Assembly (NCBI GenBank): GCA_905221605.1
Contig: CAJNDS010001413.1
Span: 1 to 62,500, forward strand
Origin: Symbiodinium natans
Taxonomy: Eukaryota > Sar > Dinophyceae > Suessiales > Symbiodiniaceae
Direction of reading: 5' to 3'
Length of the DNA: 62,500 nucleotides
Shown here one piece after another: positions 10,231 through 20,680 of this stretch. Position 1 is the first letter of the stretch. Each line of letters opens with the position of its first letter. The notes beneath the pieces are model-generated. The model saw only the letters and a program-made list of their open reading frames with translations, searched no databases and had not been told where the DNA came from. The position numbers were made by a program, and so were the translations under genes.

Positions 10231-11110
10231 GAAGTACCAATGAGGCTTAGAAGGGGATGTCTTGGGTGTGGCCTCTTGATTAGATTTCATAGGGTGTTCG
10301 GGAATATGAAATTCCAAATAGGTAATAGCGAATGCGGTTTAGAAGAGGATGTTTTGGGGGTTTTACTTCGGGAAATTATCAACCAAGCTGTGGCTTTATC
10401 ATACAGAAGTGTATTGACATTTCATGAAGAGGCATCAGAAGAGGATTTCATAGGGTGTGGCCGCTAAATATGGAATTCTAAGTTTTGATTTGACTACGAA
10501 TGACGACTCAGCAGATGAGATCTTAGGGTGTGGCCTCTATGAAATTCTGTTCAATGGTTACCTACGAACAAAGCCTAGATGAGAACTTCTTATGAGGTGT
10601 GGGCTTCGTATCTAAAATCAAATTTCCATAAATCACGAAGGAAGCCCGGATGAAGTTCTAATTCAAGCATCTAGGCAAACCTAAATTAAGTCTGATTGCA
10701 AACGGAGCCCAGATGAGGATTTCTTAGGGTATGGCTTGATAATACAGAATTCCAACTAAGCTTCAGTACGAATAGGGGGCCAGAAGGGGATTTCAGAGAG
10801 TGTGGTCTGCAATATAAAATTCTGACTCGGTCTAATGACGAATGATGCTTGAAAGAGGATGTCTTGGGGTTGGCCTCTTAATTTTGCCTGGGTGTAATTA
10901 CGAACGAAGCCCAGATGAGGATTTCTCAGGGTGTGTGTTCGGGAATATGAAAATTGCAATTAGGTAATAACGAATGAGGCTTCGAAGTGGATGTCTTTGG
11001 GGCGTGCCCTCTTCATGTATTTGCTTTACTTGGGTCTCAGAGGAGATCTCCAAGGGTGTGGCTTCTTCATATGGTTTCCGAGTTAGGTTTAAACATCATT
11101 TTGCTGTGCC
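10230..11110. repeat. Degenerate ~70-bp satellite, about 11 units
   Basis: A diverged unit recurs with starts near 10233, 10322, 10420, 10492, 10561, 10633, 10697, 10765, 10838, 10899 and 10966. Its core reads roughly ACGAATGAGGCCCAGATGAG, then GATTTCTTAGGGTGTGGCCT, then a variable AT-rich part with AATTCCAA. Spacing is mostly 61-73 bp. It sits between Kelch exons and is therefore probably intronic. Confidence 0.65.
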
Positions 11111-11167
11111 CGAACAATCTACGGAAGGCTTTCCGACTAGATTTTGCGAGGTGGGGGGGTTGAGCAT

Positions 11168-11255
11168 ATACAGATATGTAGATATATGTTATATATACAT
11201 ATATGTTTCTATGTATATATATATATACTCATCTATTTACTTATTTATCTATTCT
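11168..11255. repeat. AT-rich microsatellite
   Basis: Tandem TATA/ATGTATAT words, with a pure (TA)n run near 11214-11228. Confidence 0.8.
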
Positions 11256-11376
11256 CAGTTTTCAGGCATGTGCAGGATCTTCAGGCAGCTGCGTGAAAAT
11301 TGCTCTCAGTTTCCAAAGCCAAGGCCAGGGCCCGCCCCAGACGCCCCGCCAAAAACAAACCTCTGCTGCGCTGCGG

Positions 11377-11429
11377 GTTTAGGGTTTAGATGGGTGATGG
11401 GTTTAGGGTTTAGGGTTTAGGGTTTAGGG
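11377..11429 (+). repeat. Interstitial telomeric tract
   Basis: Two TTTAGGG blocks separated by gatgggtgatg, immediately downstream (minus-strand sense) of a Kelch exon. Confidence 0.9.
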
Positions 11430-11474
11430 CATTCATCGTTCCGCGGATCCTTGTCTCTTTAAAACACAACGAGC

Positions 11475-12200
11475 GGCATGCGCCCGGACGGGTTGATCAC
11501 TGCAGTGTGGCCGCCACGAACCGCAGGGAGCGTGCCGGAGACCGTAGCCTCCGTCCAAGAAGGGGACGCCTGGAGAAGCTTCCGATGGCTTTTAGGGGGT
11601 TCAGCCGTGCTGTACTTGCCACGATACACCTGCCTCCATGGTGTTGATGTGCCACAAGTCGTTCTCGCTGTAGCCTGGGACAGCGCCAGTTCCCGAATGT
11701 TAGGTAATGGCGAAAAAGCACGTGCGGCTGAGTTCCGGACTTATTGCAAATCCAGCGAAGACCCACATCTCGCCCGAGGGGCGCAGCACAGCACTGTGGC
11801 GATCGCGACCCCTCGGACTGGAGCCGGTGGTCACTGCACTCCACGCCGGAGTGGAGGCCTGAACGTGACATCTGATGACAGACTGTAGGATCTTGTCGCG
11901 TCTCAAGTCAAGGGAACTGTAAGATTGAGGTGCTTTTTGCGATGCTTCCGGAAGTTCTCGGCCTCCAAGTCGATCCTCCAGACGTCATCCCACCAGCCTG
12001 AGAGAAAGGAACCGAGTTCAGACGAGCCGCGACGCGACAACCTCAGAACATCTCAGATCCCGGCCCTGGTAGGTGCTGTTCTCGTACACTCCGGCGAAGA
12101 CCCACATGACGCCAGCAGCGTTGATCACCGCACTGTGACCCCGTCGTGCTGTGACGCCTGAGGCTGGGACCTCGATCCATGTCGGTGTGTCTGCCTGCCC
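11475..12200 (-). CDS. Kelch-repeat gene, central exon group
   Basis: Four to five minus-strand exons give successive Kelch blades: QADTPTWIEVPASGVTARRG, then HSAVINAAGVMWVFAGVYEN (about 12196-12065); WWDDVWRIDLEAENFRK (from 11997); VQASTPAWSAVTTGSSPRGR, then HSAVLRPSGEMWVFAG (about 11880-11753); YSENDLWHINTMEAG (from 11674); and WTEATVSGTLPAVRGG with HTAVINPSGRM (about 11560-11475). The intron at 11998-12064 (67 nt) is GC-AG, and the one at 11675-11752 (78 nt) is best read as GA-AG; both restore the Kelch reading frame, and GA/GC donors are a dinoflagellate feature. The predicted protein is a beta-propeller of at least six blades, probably a binding scaffold; no catalytic partner domain is visible. 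Confidence 0.75.
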
Positions 12201-12224
12201 AGAACACCGGTCAACTTGAAGCTT

Positions 12225-12555
12225 GACTCAGCTTGAATCAAGTTGCAAAGTTGACTGGGTTAAATACCTCAACGGTCTGGATGGCCGTCGTTGGGGACAT
12301 GGGCAATCGGAGGAATGTACATCTCTCAAATGCAGGTTTTTTAATTACTCAGCCGTATGGTCGGAAAGTGCCACACACTTTGCAAGATGCACAGCAGAGC
12401 GAGCTCAAAGTGAAAAGAACTGTGCTGCACATAGTCATTGTGGCACTGTGACCATGACTTAACCCATCACCGGCTAGCGTGCTGAAATCTAGCTATTGTC
12501 AGTGGTCCAGCCTATACAAATGCTCAGAACGTCCCGGAGTGCCATGCTCCGATGC
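12225..12555. other. Probable intron of the Kelch gene
   Basis: No Kelch motif or other domain is seen between the exons ending near 12560 and starting near 12196. Confidence 0.35.
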
Positions 12556-12559
12556 GCGC

Positions 12560-13110
12560 ATGCCACAATAGCGCATACTGTCCCTGCCACCTCCATGTCG
12601 ATGTACCACAAGTCGGATCTACCTCTGCCAGGTTGAAAAATCATACATTCCGAGCCGAGAACTTTCGGGCCGAGCCTGAGCTGGCGTCGCTGCCGCCGAA
12701 GACATAGCTGCGTCCACTTGGAGTGAGGACTCCGGACAAGTCGAAGCGCCCTGGGATGTTGCCTGCCGTGGAAACCTCATTCCACAGCGGGGCGTTGGCC
12801 TGACAGAGCACGTGCAGAAGATGGAACCGAATCGCTGGGACAAAGCAGAGGTCGTTGGAAACACAGACTGTGACATTTTTTCAAAGACATGAACCAAAAC
12901 TACAGTACTACGATGAGCTGTCACATGCTGCGCTCAGTGTGGACTGAGGCTGCAACAAGCACTTCGAGCACGATGCCATGCCTGGTTGCGTTCGTCACAA
13001 AATTACATGCTGCGTTGGGGATGTGTATGTATAGATCTAAGAGGCCAATGCCCCATAAGTTGCTGGTAGGAACTGGCTCCATCAAGGCTCCTGCTACATG
13101 CAGAAAAACT
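12560..13110 (-). CDS. Kelch-repeat gene, upstream exon group
   Basis: The exon at 12862-12644 encodes SNDLCFVPAIRFHLLHVL, then QANAPLWNEVSTAGNIPGRF and LSGVLTPSGRSYVFGGSDAS; its 3' end meets GTATGA, a plausible GT donor. SDLWYIDMEVAGTV follows at about 12612-12560. A weaker blade start (SNLWGIGLLDLYIH) is seen near 13025-13070. The unit matches the downstream exon groups, so one Kelch gene spans about 8.1-13.1 kb. The 5' end was not found. Confidence 0.65.
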
Positions 13111-13129
13111 TCCGAATAGAACAACTTCT

Positions 13130-13570
13130 TCAGCTCAGGATCGCCGGTAAACGATTGAGAACTGCCTTCCTCGGGGCCTACGGTCCATCATCTCCATTTC
13201 ATCAACCTCTTCATTAGCCCCTCCCAGATCAAACCGGAGGACCACCATCACAATGTTCCAACCTACCAACACAAAGAGCGTTTACTCTGAAAACAAGCTT
13301 AGCTTGTGTAGTGACGGGTAGTGATTTACTGATGCAAACTTGGTGGCAGTCTTCACACCACGAAACCCCAAAACCTTAAACTCAAACCCCCTCAGACCCC
13401 CAAATCCCCCAAACCTCTCAACCCCAGGCTCTCCGAGCTCCGCGCAAGACCGCGAAACCGCGACAGGTGAAGCTGCGCAGCACCATGCTCGCGGTGGAAG
13501 TCAAGGAAGCATCGTGCTGTTGGTGTGAAAGCCTCTGTGTAAGCTGAAAGGTTTTGAAGGAAGCATGGAC
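13130..13570. other. No gene recognised
   Basis: Only short open frames occur. The plus strand has decayed CCCCAAA-like words at about 13360-13425. Confidence 0.4.
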
Positions 13571-13574
13571 TAAG

Positions 13575-13710
13575 AACCCTAAACCCTGAACCCTGAACCC
13601 TGAACCCTAAACCCTAAACCCTAAACCTTGTTCAACCCTAAACCCTAAACCCTAAACCCTAAACCCTGAACCCTGAACCCTGAACCCTAAACCCTAAACC
13701 CTAAACCCTA
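13575..13710 (-). repeat. Interstitial telomeric tract with CCCTGAA variant blocks
   Basis: CCCTAAA units are interrupted by two blocks of three CCCTGAA units each and by a short cttgttca break. The repeated three-unit variant block suggests local duplication within the tract. Confidence 0.9.
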
Positions 13711-13874
13711 TTAATTTGCACTATATGGCATGACCAGCCTCTACGGAGTTGCAACGGAAGTCGAAGGTGGCTGCGGGGGAAAAGCGTCATCCGTCGGTCT
13801 GCTGTGGATGTGCTGCTTATGTAAGCTGCGCTGGCTCCGCTGTAGAGGGTCTGTGGATTGTAACTGTTGAATAA

Positions 13875-13914
13875 GGTTTAGGGTTTAGGGTTCAGAGTTT
13901 AGGGTTTAGGGTTT
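13875..13914 (+). repeat. Interstitial telomeric tract
   Basis: Five TTTAGGG-type units, one of them altered to TTCAGAG. Confidence 0.9.
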
Positions 13915-13919
13915 ATGCC

Positions 13920-14580
13920 ACTACTGTTCATCTACCTATCTTCTGGCACTAGCGCCTCAGGCAACACATGTATCGGACGGCCCATCACCCGCACATGAAA
14001 CGCCTGGGCCCGACAAGTAGAATATTTCATCTCTGCGGCCAAATCATGGAACCAAGGAGGGGCCCATAGGGGCCCCCTTACTATACAGTTACTATACTAA
14101 CTATACTTAAGGGACTTATCCGCCGACCCCCGTGGCAGCGGGGCGGCGTCAGTGAAGACCCATAGTGTTTTCTTCACTTCTTACCGTCTCCCCTCACCCA
14201 TCGTGTCCTCTTCACCCTGACCGTCTCCCCTCACCCTCAAGCCCGATCCAACCTCCCTCCAACCCTTTCCTGCCCATTTTCACTGCCCCAAACCGCACCC
14301 ACCCTACCCCCTGCCCTCCCCCCCTCCCCGCTTACCCCACCCCCCCTTACCCCGACCCACCCTACCCCCCTACCCTCACCCCCCGACCCCCTGCCGGGGC
14401 TGCCCACGGGGCGCGTCATGCGCATCGTCGAGGCTTCGTTTCTTCTTAAGAATGCGGGGGGCGAGCATCAGCAGCATCAGCGGCTCCTGGGGGGAAGGGG
14501 AGGGAGGGCATAGGGCGGCAGGATTTCGAAGGACACCGCCATAACATGGCGCTCGACGTGCCACCCCCGCATACGCCTGC
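13920..14580. other. No gene; short hairpin and C-rich block
   Basis: At about 14056-14074 GGGGCCCATAGGGGCCCC can fold back, followed by ttactatac-type words that resemble the core of the MITEs at 54.5 and 56.8 kb. From 14170 to 14400 the plus strand is CCCTC/CCCAC-rich low complexity. Confidence 0.4.
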
Positions 14581-14587
14581 GTGCCCG

Positions 14588-14845
14588 CGCGCACGCGCGC
14601 GCGCGCGTGTGAAAAACACCAGTTCCCGCCCGCGCGCGCGCGCGCGCGCGCGCCCGGTCTTGTTCTTGTTCTTGTTCTTGTTCTTGTTCTTGTTCTTGTT
14701 CTTGTTCTTGTTCTTGTTCTTGTTCTTGTTCTTGTTCTTGTTCTTGTTCTTGTTCTTGTTCTTGTTCTTGTTCTTGTTCTTGTTCTTGTTCTTGTTCTGG
14801 TTCTGGTTCTGGTTCTGGTTCTTGTTCTTGTTCTTGTTCTTGTTC

Positions 14846-14927
<82 letters not shown>

Positions 14928-14937
14928 GTTGTGTTGG

Positions 14938-14999
<62 letters not shown>

Positions 15000-15210
15000 G
15001 CTGTTGTTGTTGCTGTTGTTGTTGTTGTGGTTGTGGTGTGGTTGTGGTTGTCGTCGATGTCGTTGTCGTGGTCAGTTGTGTTGTCGTTGTCGTTGTCGGT
15101 GTCGTTGTCGTTGTCGTTGTCGTTGTTGTCGTTGTTGTTGTTGTTGTGTTGTTGTTGTTGTTTGTTGTTGTGTTGTGTTGCTGTTGCTGTTGTTGTGGTT
15201 GTTGTCGTGG
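14588..15210. repeat. Compound simple repeat: (CG)n, (TTCTTG)n, (TTG)n
   Basis: Blocks in order: alternating CG/CA near 14588-14608 and (CG)n at 14630-14655; about 30 TTCTTG hexamers, with a few TTCTGG variants, at 14657-14846; and (TTG)n from about 14847 to 15150 with GTC and CTG variants. All long ORFs here (poly-Leu/Val, poly-Gln, Gln-Glu) are products of the repeat on different frames and strands. Confidence 0.95.
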
Positions 15211-15259
15211 CTGCTCCGGCCGGGGCGTGCCCGGCTTGTGGGCGACACCCCTTTAGATA

Positions 15260-15650
15260 GCTTAATTTAGGAACCTTATAACCCAAATGAGATAACCAAA
15301 AAGAAGCGTCAGATCCCAACAACTGAATCTCATGGCCTATTTGTTCGTGGAATGTGCAACGCTTTGGCTGGGTATAGTACAAGATCATTCGGTAGAAACT
15401 TCTCAAGGGCCCTAGATTCCATAGAATCAAATCCAAATTTCTTGAGGTTCCTAATCCCACTCAAATATCCAATTTCTTAAACTTCCTAATTCCATTCAAT
15501 TTTCCTTAAGGTTCCTAAGTCTCCTCAAAACAATCTCCAGCTTCTTAGTTCTCCTACGCATAACATTTCTAATTCTAATATCCCAATTTTCCTTTTAAAT
15601 CTCTCTTGAAATCTTCCCTTCTGAAGACTCGAAACTCCAAAAAAAAACAT
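15260..15650. repeat. AT-rich degenerate tandem sequence
   Basis: Loose repeats of words such as ggttcctaat, cttcctaattc and ttccttaaggttcctaag recur about every 35-45 bases. No gene is seen. Confidence 0.45.
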
Positions 15651-15655
15651 CTATT

Positions 15656-15707
15656 GTTTAGGGTTTAGGGTTTAGGGGTTTAGGGGTTAGAGTGTAGGGT
15701 GTAGGGC
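15656..15707 (+). repeat. Interstitial telomeric tract, decayed
   Basis: TTTAGGG units grade into ttagggg, agtgtaggg and gtgtaggg variants. Confidence 0.85.
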
Positions 15708-15709
15708 TT

Positions 15710-17175
15710 TTTTGTAAGTTTCTTTGATGCTTCGGGCTTGGGCTTCCAACAATTTAGGATAATGATTGGGATGAGCCGTGTTGTCCTATCGTCCTCCCAA
15801 TATTTCGTCTTATTGAAATATTGCACTTTCGTCGCAGGCATCCATGTTTATAGTCGAACCCAGAAGATACAATTTGAATGCACTGGGGGGGGGGGGAGTC
15901 CCGACAAACAAATCGTATCATACAGCGGCTGCACTCCAGCTGCAACTGCTCTAACTTCAGGATTCGACCGTATAACATCAAATTGAACCAATATGTGTCC
16001 TATTCCATGGCTGTTAGGGTGTGATGATGCTGAGATAATGAGAACTCAAGTACTCAAATCCCATTGTAATAGCGATTGTCCTTGCGCCTTGTTGATTGGA
16101 GTGGCCCAAGCCAATGTCTTGATCGGCAGTACGCCGCGAGGCTTCAGAGTTCGGGACAAGAACATACACTTGCCTTTGCCAACGCCCACGCGTACGGCAC
16201 TGCAGCAACTTCTTGCTAGCTGCTAGTCTGGCTTGCCGATGGATGCCCATGGCTCACAGATACAGGATGCAGGCCTTGAGCCCCTGATCCGTGGGCTACC
16301 CAGGTCAGCGGGTTGCGCTCCAGGAGAGTCGGCTCAGCGTGCTCACGTCAGCGCCAACGCGCCAACGTCCACGAACCTTGCAAACTCCATCGCCAACCCT
16401 GCGAAAGCATCAAACCCAAAACCCGACACTTCCTGCGAGCCCGACAAATCCAAACCCCTCGCGCCAGACACATAGAGCGGAATGGTCCACCTACCCATCG
16501 GTGCGTGAGCGCAGCAGATGCTTGCATGTCTGCCCTGGCACATGACATCCCATGACATCGCATGACTCCACAGCCTACTCGCCATACAGCTTCCTGTCAG
16601 TGTTGGGGGCAAAGGTCAACTCCGACCTCAGCATGCAAAAACACAAGATGGCATGCGGCTTTCGTCTTTGCGCTTGTCTTGTTCTCTTGGGCACGTCCGT
16701 GGTGAGGCATTGGCTCGCTAACCACACCAAGCCGGGCCTGGCGGGTGCAAGAAAGCAGCATACAGCAGCGCGCCAAAAAAATCAGGTGGGGTTACGATAT
16801 TAGGGGTACCTTTTCTTTGGGGTCCTTACTATAAGGGGGTCCTACCATTTGGGGTCTTGTTTAGGAGTCCCTTACTATCGTAAACCCCCAGGGTGTCTTT
16901 GAAGGACCACAGAAAGACGCCAAGACTCCCCAACCCGCGCATTGCACACTCGAAGTTCAAAGGAAGGTCGGAGCGACGATACAGTGTCGTACTTGACCAA
17001 GGTTTTTTTTGGGCACAGGGGCATATTGAAAGGTGAGGGGTGCAGGTGGATGCACCATGAGGACTTTGTGGTGGAGCATCTTCGAACTCACATGAGAGGT
17101 GTCTGGCCTGCACGAGCTATTTTTTGTCCCGGAGACGTAGGAGTTCAACTTGATTTTTTCTGAAGTTCTTGGTAA
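15710..17175. other. No gene recognised
   Basis: Short open frames only. A G10 run lies near 15887. At 16797-16890 imperfect inverted words (ggggtccttactataaggggg, cccttactatcgtaaaccccc) resemble the MITE cores elsewhere in the window. Confidence 0.35.
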
Positions 17176-17178
17176 TGC

Positions 17179-17264
17179 AACCCTAAACCCTAAACCATCC
17201 TAAACCCTCAACCCTACACGGTACACTCTCCACCCTACACCCTAAACCCTAAACCCTAAACCCA
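17179..17264 (-). repeat. Interstitial telomeric tract, interrupted
   Basis: CCCTAAA units with a degenerate middle (ccctcaaccctacacgg, caccctacaccc). Confidence 0.9.
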
Positions 17265-17269
17265 TCTCT

Positions 17270-17345
17270 TGCGGCCTGCAGCCGCTTGATGGTGTTGCCC
17301 ATGTTGGTCCCGATGCTGCTGGCCCACATCCTAACCTCAGCGATT
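17270..17345 (-). CDS. Small hypothetical exon
   Basis: Minus strand reads EVRMWASSIGTNMGNTIKRL then QAARDG, an ordinary amphipathic composition unlike its repeat neighbours, flanked by telomeric tracts on both sides. No family is recognised. Confidence 0.25.
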
Positions 17346-17403
17346 CACTCGGCGAGAAAACCCTTGGATGGAAACGATGTGACAATGATGTAGGATCCAT
17401 CTC

Positions 17404-17468
17404 CCCTAAACCCTGAACCCTGAACCCTAAACCCTAAACATCCCTAAACCCTAAACCCTAAAACCCTT
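17404..17468 (-). repeat. Interstitial telomeric tract
   Basis: CCCTAAA units, two of them CCCTGAA, with one catccctaaa break. Confidence 0.9.
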
Positions 17469-17576
17469 AACGCTAGATCCTATTCTGAGTACTGATTGTC
17501 GGCTTGGCCAAGAAACTGCATCTTGTTCAGGCTCCCCTGAGGCTTTTAAGAGATCCTGGCAGCAGAGCAGCAGATG

Positions 17577-18065
17577 TCAGCCAAACACACCAGGAACGCG
17601 ATCTGAAGTGAGAACGATGATACAGGGATGCAAATATGCACGTCCCTCCTCTTGGTACTCCGGATTCAGTTGACACCTTGCAAGCTTGCAAGCTGTGGAA
17701 TGTTGACTGGCTTTGCACTCTCTCCCGACTTTTGGGAGCACGTTGTGGAAGGCTGGGCTGGGTGCGGCACCACTTGAAAAACCAGGCAGCCACGTACATG
17801 GGACCCGCGTAGCCGGAACCAAACGGGTTGTTTCCTCAGGGTCGGGACGCAAGCTTGCGGCATTTTGCGCCATGACTACTGATACCCGTGCTGCCTCCAC
17901 TCTGCAAGACATGAGAGACCCTCGCAGGCCCTGGCGCTGCATGGCTTCGGGGATGCCCATCTTCTGCATCTGCTTCCAGCCCGCGACCAAAGCCTGCGAG
18001 GGTGAGATTTGTGAGATGCCTGCGGTCTGAGCTTCTGCTGCTTCAATGGCACAGTCGTGCCCCAA
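17577..18065 (-). CDS. Hypothetical protein-coding frame
   Basis: A 162-codon minus-strand frame. Its first part, SPSQALVAGWKQMQKMGIPE then AMQRQGLRGSLMSCRVEAAR, has protein-like composition; the last third is less convincing and may be intron. No family is recognised. Confidence 0.35.
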   Translation of the reverse strand: MGHDCAIEAAEAQTAGISQISPSQALVAGWKQMQKMGIPEAMQRQGLRGSLMSCRVEAARVSVVMAQNAASLRPDPEETTRLVPATRVPCTWLPGFSSGAAPSPAFHNVLPKVGRECKASQHSTACKLARCQLNPEYQEEGRAYLHPCIIVLTSDRVPGVFG

Positions 18066-18069
18066 GCGT

Positions 18070-19424
18070 CTTAGAATGTCTTAGAAACAGCTCCACAAAC
18101 ACAAGTCTTCTGTGACGCGTGATCGTGAAACAATCCGCGTTTGGCTGCCGCTTGTCTTGCTAATGAACGAATGCCCAGCGTGCAACCCAATTCGCGCAAG
18201 GCACGCAACACCCACGAAAGGCACCCCACACAAGGGCAATTCGCATGCAAACGCCTCTGCGACATCACGCTGCTTAACATATGCGAACCCCAGCGCAGTG
18301 TGCTCTCAGGGTGTAACCTCCAGCCATCACAAACTAAATCCTTCCCCGGCCCTCGGTAACCATAGTATCCAGTAAGCATAGGGATGCAACTTTCAACATC
18401 AAGTGTTCAACACAAGCGAATTCGTGGCATTTGGTGGCCCTGCGGAAGACCTTGGCTTCCTGTGTCCTCCACAGGAGGAGAGTCAGAGATGTATAATCCT
18501 AGCGCAATGCGCACCGGCTGTGAAGGCTTTTGCCAGGTGCGTGCGGCCGAACAAGAATTGAAGAGTCTGGGAAAGCTCTTCATGTTGAACATTGTTGAAC
18601 CATAGCGGGCGACCGATGAGTCAATGCCGAAGACTGCCAAAATCTGGAAAAGACCCCGATGTCATTGGAACAACCCAGAAAAATTCCGCCCGAAGTGAAT
18701 CGAAACGAAGCAGGAATTCAAGCCGCAAACACGAGCAAGAAATGTCAAGGGACTGGAAGTCGCAGGCAGCCGGCTACGACGCAACGACATCTTGCCACAC
18801 GGACATGAGGCGCAAAACCAAGTGTAGTGTACACATATCCCTTCTCCTGCTGAGTGTAGTGTACACATATCCCTTCTCCTGTTGTGCTTCTCCAAGGAAA
18901 GGGAAGTACCACGCTTAAGGATGCTTTTTTGTGAGTCAAAGCTTTGGTAGTCGTATCCAGACTCCAATGTATACTTAGCGGGCAGGGATGCGTTGCGGAG
19001 CATTGCCAGAGTTCAGGGTAAATCCCCAACGAGTGCGAGGGCAACGAGCTGGCAATTCGAAAGCGGTAAGATAGACAAGCCAGCCGGGCACAAGACGGCA
19101 CATGCATGAATCATCGGAACCTTTGCAGAAACTTTGTTGCCGAAGCCAAGCGGACGTGAAACGATGAGCAAGCAGAGTCGAGATGCAGCCGAAGGGGAGG
19201 TGGTGCGGAGGTGTCCCTGACATGGATTGCGTCAGAGAAGTACAGAGTATCGGTTCCCACCGTGGAAGGCTGCCAAGGTGCGCCAAAATCACCGTGCTGT
19301 TTGGGTCTTTGAATGGACTTTTGGAGAGCCGTGCAACAGCTCGCCTTGCAAGCCAACCCTGAACCCCAAACCCCGAAAACGATGAGCCTCAGTCTGGGGA
19401 GGCCTACTTGAAACCAGGGTTCCC
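18070..19424. other. No gene supported
   Basis: Only frames without motifs. A direct repeat of about 24 bases (gtgtagtgtacacatatccc followed by ttct) occurs at about 18823 and 18855. Confidence 0.4.
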
Positions 19425-19433
19425 ACTGAAAGC

Positions 19434-19501
19434 TTAGGATGCACCCCCCGAGATTCTAATAGGGGGTACGATCATCCCGATTAAGGAGGGGGAACATCCC
19501 A
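19434..19501. mobile_element. 68-bp MITE with 9-bp target duplication
   Basis: The element starts TTAGGATGCACCCCCC and ends GGGGGAACATCCCA, an imperfect terminal inverted repeat. It is flanked by identical ACTGAAAGC copies at 19425-19433 and 19502-19510. A 9-bp duplication fits Mutator-like transposition. It shares ends with two larger elements near 54.5 and 56.8 kb. It has no coding capacity. Confidence 0.65.
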
Positions 19502-19520
19502 ACTGAAAGCCCAGACAGAG

Positions 19521-19565
19521 AAACCCTAAACCCTAAACCCTAACCCCTAAACCCTAAACCTCAAA
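19521..19565 (-). repeat. Interstitial telomeric tract
   Basis: Six CCCTAAA-type units, one of them CCCCTAA, beginning 11 bp after the MITE target duplication. Confidence 0.9.
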
Positions 19566-19665
19566 CGGCCTCGTAGTCGAACTGCTCCTCCTCGGCCACC
19601 CTCCCGCGCGCGCTTCCGAACTGGGCTCCGTCCAGGAGCGGCTCGGCGCCGTACCTCGAGTCCCC

Positions 19666-19825
19666 GCAACACTGCCTTGATTGCAAAGCAGGGTTTAGGG
19701 TTTAGGGTTTAGGGTTTAGGGTTTAGGGTTTAGGGTTTAGGGTTTAGGGTTTAGGGTTTAGGGTTTAGGGTTTAGGGTTTAGGGTTTAGGGTTTAGGGCA
19801 ACACTGCCTTGATTGCAAAGCAGGG
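19666..19825 (+). repeat. Telomeric array flanked by a 28-bp direct duplication
   Basis: About 15 perfect TTTAGGG units (19694-19797) lie between two identical 28-bp copies (19666-19693 and 19798-19825) that begin gcaacactgccttgattgc and end agcaggg. One copy plus the array looks like an insertion that duplicated its target, as expected when a staggered break is filled with telomeric DNA. Confidence 0.9.
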
Positions 19826-19829
19826 GGCA

Positions 19830-20335
19830 TGTTCAAAGCGGGATGCCGGAGGGGAATTCAGCAAACAAACTCGAAAGAGGAAATCCCAGAAAACATCGGG
19901 AAAGATCAGACCATATCAGAGCACATGTTCAACAACCAACACTCAACATCAGAAGCGTAATAAGAAGTAGGACGTATGGAGAAAATACACAAGTCAAAAG
20001 TGCATGCTCCTAGAGCCCACAAGGTCCCCGAAAACCCTACCACTCACTCCATTCCACTCGGCTGAAGTTTTCGGATTTTTCTGCCTTTCTGAACTGGCAT
20101 TCCTTTTTGTCTGAACCACTGCTTTTGATTTCGAGCTTCACTCCATCACGACGAGAAGCGGGTATAAGAATTCACGTCGCGCAGACAGCGCAATGCGCCG
20201 TCTGATTGTGTTGGCCCGGTGTTTGCTGTCGTTGTCGTACTCAAAGGCTTGCATCGGCCGAGCTTGCCAAAAGCTATGGGCCGAGTTTTAACCGGGTTGA
20301 AGCTTAGAAAGATAACCTGCCTTGGAGGTTTGCGG
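19830..20335. other. No gene recognised
   Basis: Unique-looking sequence with short frames and no motif on either strand. Confidence 0.35.
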
Positions 20336-20494
20336 GAGTGTCAGCACTGATTGAACGGCCGATCCCAAAATGGATCCTGATCCTTGCGATCCCAGTCCAA
20401 AGGTCGCATCATGTTGACGTCCAGGAGATTGAAGGAGTGGATGGCACGTCTGCCCGAGATCTTGGGGACCTTGCAGTGCAGCTTTTCTCAGGGG

Positions 20495-20680
20495 CTCAAG
20501 TCAGCTTGGATTTTGGAGGCCCGCAGCTATCCATCGTCCCGAACTTCTGGCACAAGGCACTACAAACGTCCGCCTCATCGTTGAGGTGGAACCCCGTGGC
20601 CTGGAACAGAGTCGTCCGGATTGCAAGAGACAGCTTGTGGTTTGCTTCAAGAGAACTCTTGCAAGTGGCATAGAGTGGCT
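20495..20680 (-). CDS. Small hypothetical exon
   Basis: Minus strand reads HKLSLAIRTTLFQATGFHLN then DEADVCSALCQKFGTMDSCG, ending PPKSKLT and a TGA. The composition is protein-like but unassigned. Confidence 0.35.

Noticed and set aside
14477-15460. Long ORFs encoding poly-Leu/Val, poly-Cys, poly-Gln and Gln-Glu
   Set aside because: They are translations of simple repeats, open on both strands and several frames at once.
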